Shown here piece by piece: positions 63,563-64,000 of a stretch of DNA of 64,000 nucleotides (the first letter of the stretch is position 1; the number at the start of each line of letters is the position of its first letter). The translations under genes and the position numbers were made by a program. The stretch comes from Bacteroidaceae bacterium (lineage in GTDB: Bacteria > Bacteroidota > Bacteroidia > Bacteroidales > Bacteroidaceae), in assembly GCA_017617335.1 (NCBI GenBank), contig JAFZWK010000044.1, positions 17,880-81,879 of the forward strand, read 5' to 3'. The notes under the pieces were generated by a model. It saw only the letters and a list, made by a program, of their open reading frames with translations, ran no database searches and was not told where the DNA came from.

Positions 63563-63605
63563 CAAAAGGGCTGGCACCTCTGGAAGGAAGACCAGCCCCT
63601 TTGAA
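63563..63605 (-). terminator. Terminator of the partial secreted-protein gene
   Basis: On the minus strand AAAGGGGCTGG pairs with CCAGCCCTTTT around a loop of about 17 nt. It sits 29 nt beyond the stop of the gene ending at 63634 and before the TerB-DnaJ gene. Confidence 0.75.
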
Positions 63606-63633
63606 ATCTTATGAATAATGTTAGAAAATCTGT

Positions 63634-64000
63634 TTACTTGAGAATCTTCTTGCCACCTACGATGTAGATACCCTTTGTCATTTGGTTGACGTGACGACCT
63701 GCCAAATCATAGATGTCCTGTGTCTCTTGATCTGCATCGATACCCTTCACGGCGGTATCAGAACCAACACTTGTAGCAATGATGTTCACATAAGTAGTAC
63801 CCTTGCTGGTAGTGGTGTAGACAGCATATCCATAAACGGTCACATCACCTTCAGTCAGGTTGGCCTTGATCTCGTCGGTGGGATAAACCAGAGAACCGAC
63901 AGCAGTCTTGCCGTCCACAGTAACGTTGTAATAGTTTCCGCTGATTGCGAGATTACCCGTCAGTTTGACGTACTGCATTACGGGAGCTGCAGCCCAAGCA
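63634..64000 (-). CDS. Secreted protein with C-terminal sorting-type domain, 3' part only
   Basis: The frame is open across the right window edge; 121 codons are visible, beginning ...AWAAAPVMQYVKLTGN. The visible part is beta-rich (NYYNVTVDGKTAVGSLVYP, VTVYGYAVYTTTSKGTTYVNI) and resembles the small OB-like/BACON-type tails seen in Prevotella secreted proteins. The last 30 residues (IYDLAGRHVNQMTKGIYIVGGKKILK) match the pattern of C-terminal domains used for secretion or cell-surface attachment in Bacteroidetes, ending in a GKK-x-x-K motif. The upstream, probably catalytic, part is outside the window. The internal Met at 63978 is not a start. Confidence 0.75.
   Translation of the reverse strand, partial: AWAAAPVMQYVKLTGNLAISGNYYNVTVDGKTAVGSLVYPTDEIKANLTEGDVTVYGYAVYTTTSKGTTYVNIIATSVGSDTAVKGIDADQETQDIYDLAGRHVNQMTKGIYIVGGKKILK

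Overview
The window is chromosomal DNA from an anaerobic Bacteroidales bacterium, most likely Prevotellaceae (Prevotella/Segatella-like). The grounds are TAnnTTTG -7 promoter boxes instead of sigma70 -10 boxes, the DUF6242/PorG-like/uppS/bamA/ompH/murI order, the Bacteroidetes ATP synthase order, FISUMP and fasciclin lipoproteins, many secreted glycosidases, and a Bacteroidetes-type integrase with MobV relaxase. Assignment is from gene content and recalled family motifs; no database search was run.

Layout. 1-4058: a truncated VanZ-like gene, two tandem sodium-symporter paralogues and a helix-hairpin-helix protein. 4294-7844: a GH36 alpha-galactosidase and a ParA-like ATPase with a small partner. 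8369-14048: gdhA and a very large GH127-GH51 fusion (two arabinofuranosidase modules). 14244-17861: a His-rich secreted protein, a small outer-membrane protein, a copper chaperone and a P1B ATPase lacking its nucleotide-binding domain. 17945-21189: sialidase, serine-type sulfatase, tRNA-Leu. 21845-27377: housekeeping (argH, SRPBCC protein, pyrE, recX, prmC, ribD). 27572-35781: envelope biogenesis (DUF6242, PorG-like, uppS, bamA, three OmpH/Skp proteins, murI). 35825-42406: complete F-type ATP synthase operon. 42528-46269: FISUMP lipoprotein and a three-gene glycan-decoration cassette (cytidylyltransferase, asparagine-synthase-like, LicD).

46493-59841 is the most striking part. One GH92 alpha-mannosidase-type gene is cut in two by an integrative mobilizable element of about 10.2 kb (47807-58051), bounded by a 10-bp direct repeat (GGTGTAGAAT). 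The reading frames on both sides join exactly at this repeat: 600 codons on one side and 438 on the other, so precise excision would restore an intact gene of about 1037 aa. The element carries a tyrosine integrase, excisionase-like HTH proteins, a MobV relaxase with an oriT-like set of overlapping inverted repeats, and cargo: ECF sigma factor plus membrane partner, SDR oxidoreductase, CarboxypepD_reg-like protein and KilA-N protein. It also holds a candidate structured RNA of about 112 nt with four mutually consistent stems.

Three unrelated intergenic regions (about 15.0, 21.7 and 60.3 kb) carry the same unusual repeat: a decamer CAACACGTTG (or its complement) spaced at exactly 22 bp, with some spacers shared between loci. 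Two further large inverted repeats lie next to two of these arrays. 60462-64000: a fasciclin lipoprotein, a TerB-DnaJ co-chaperone and the 3' end of a secreted protein with a sorting-type C-terminus.
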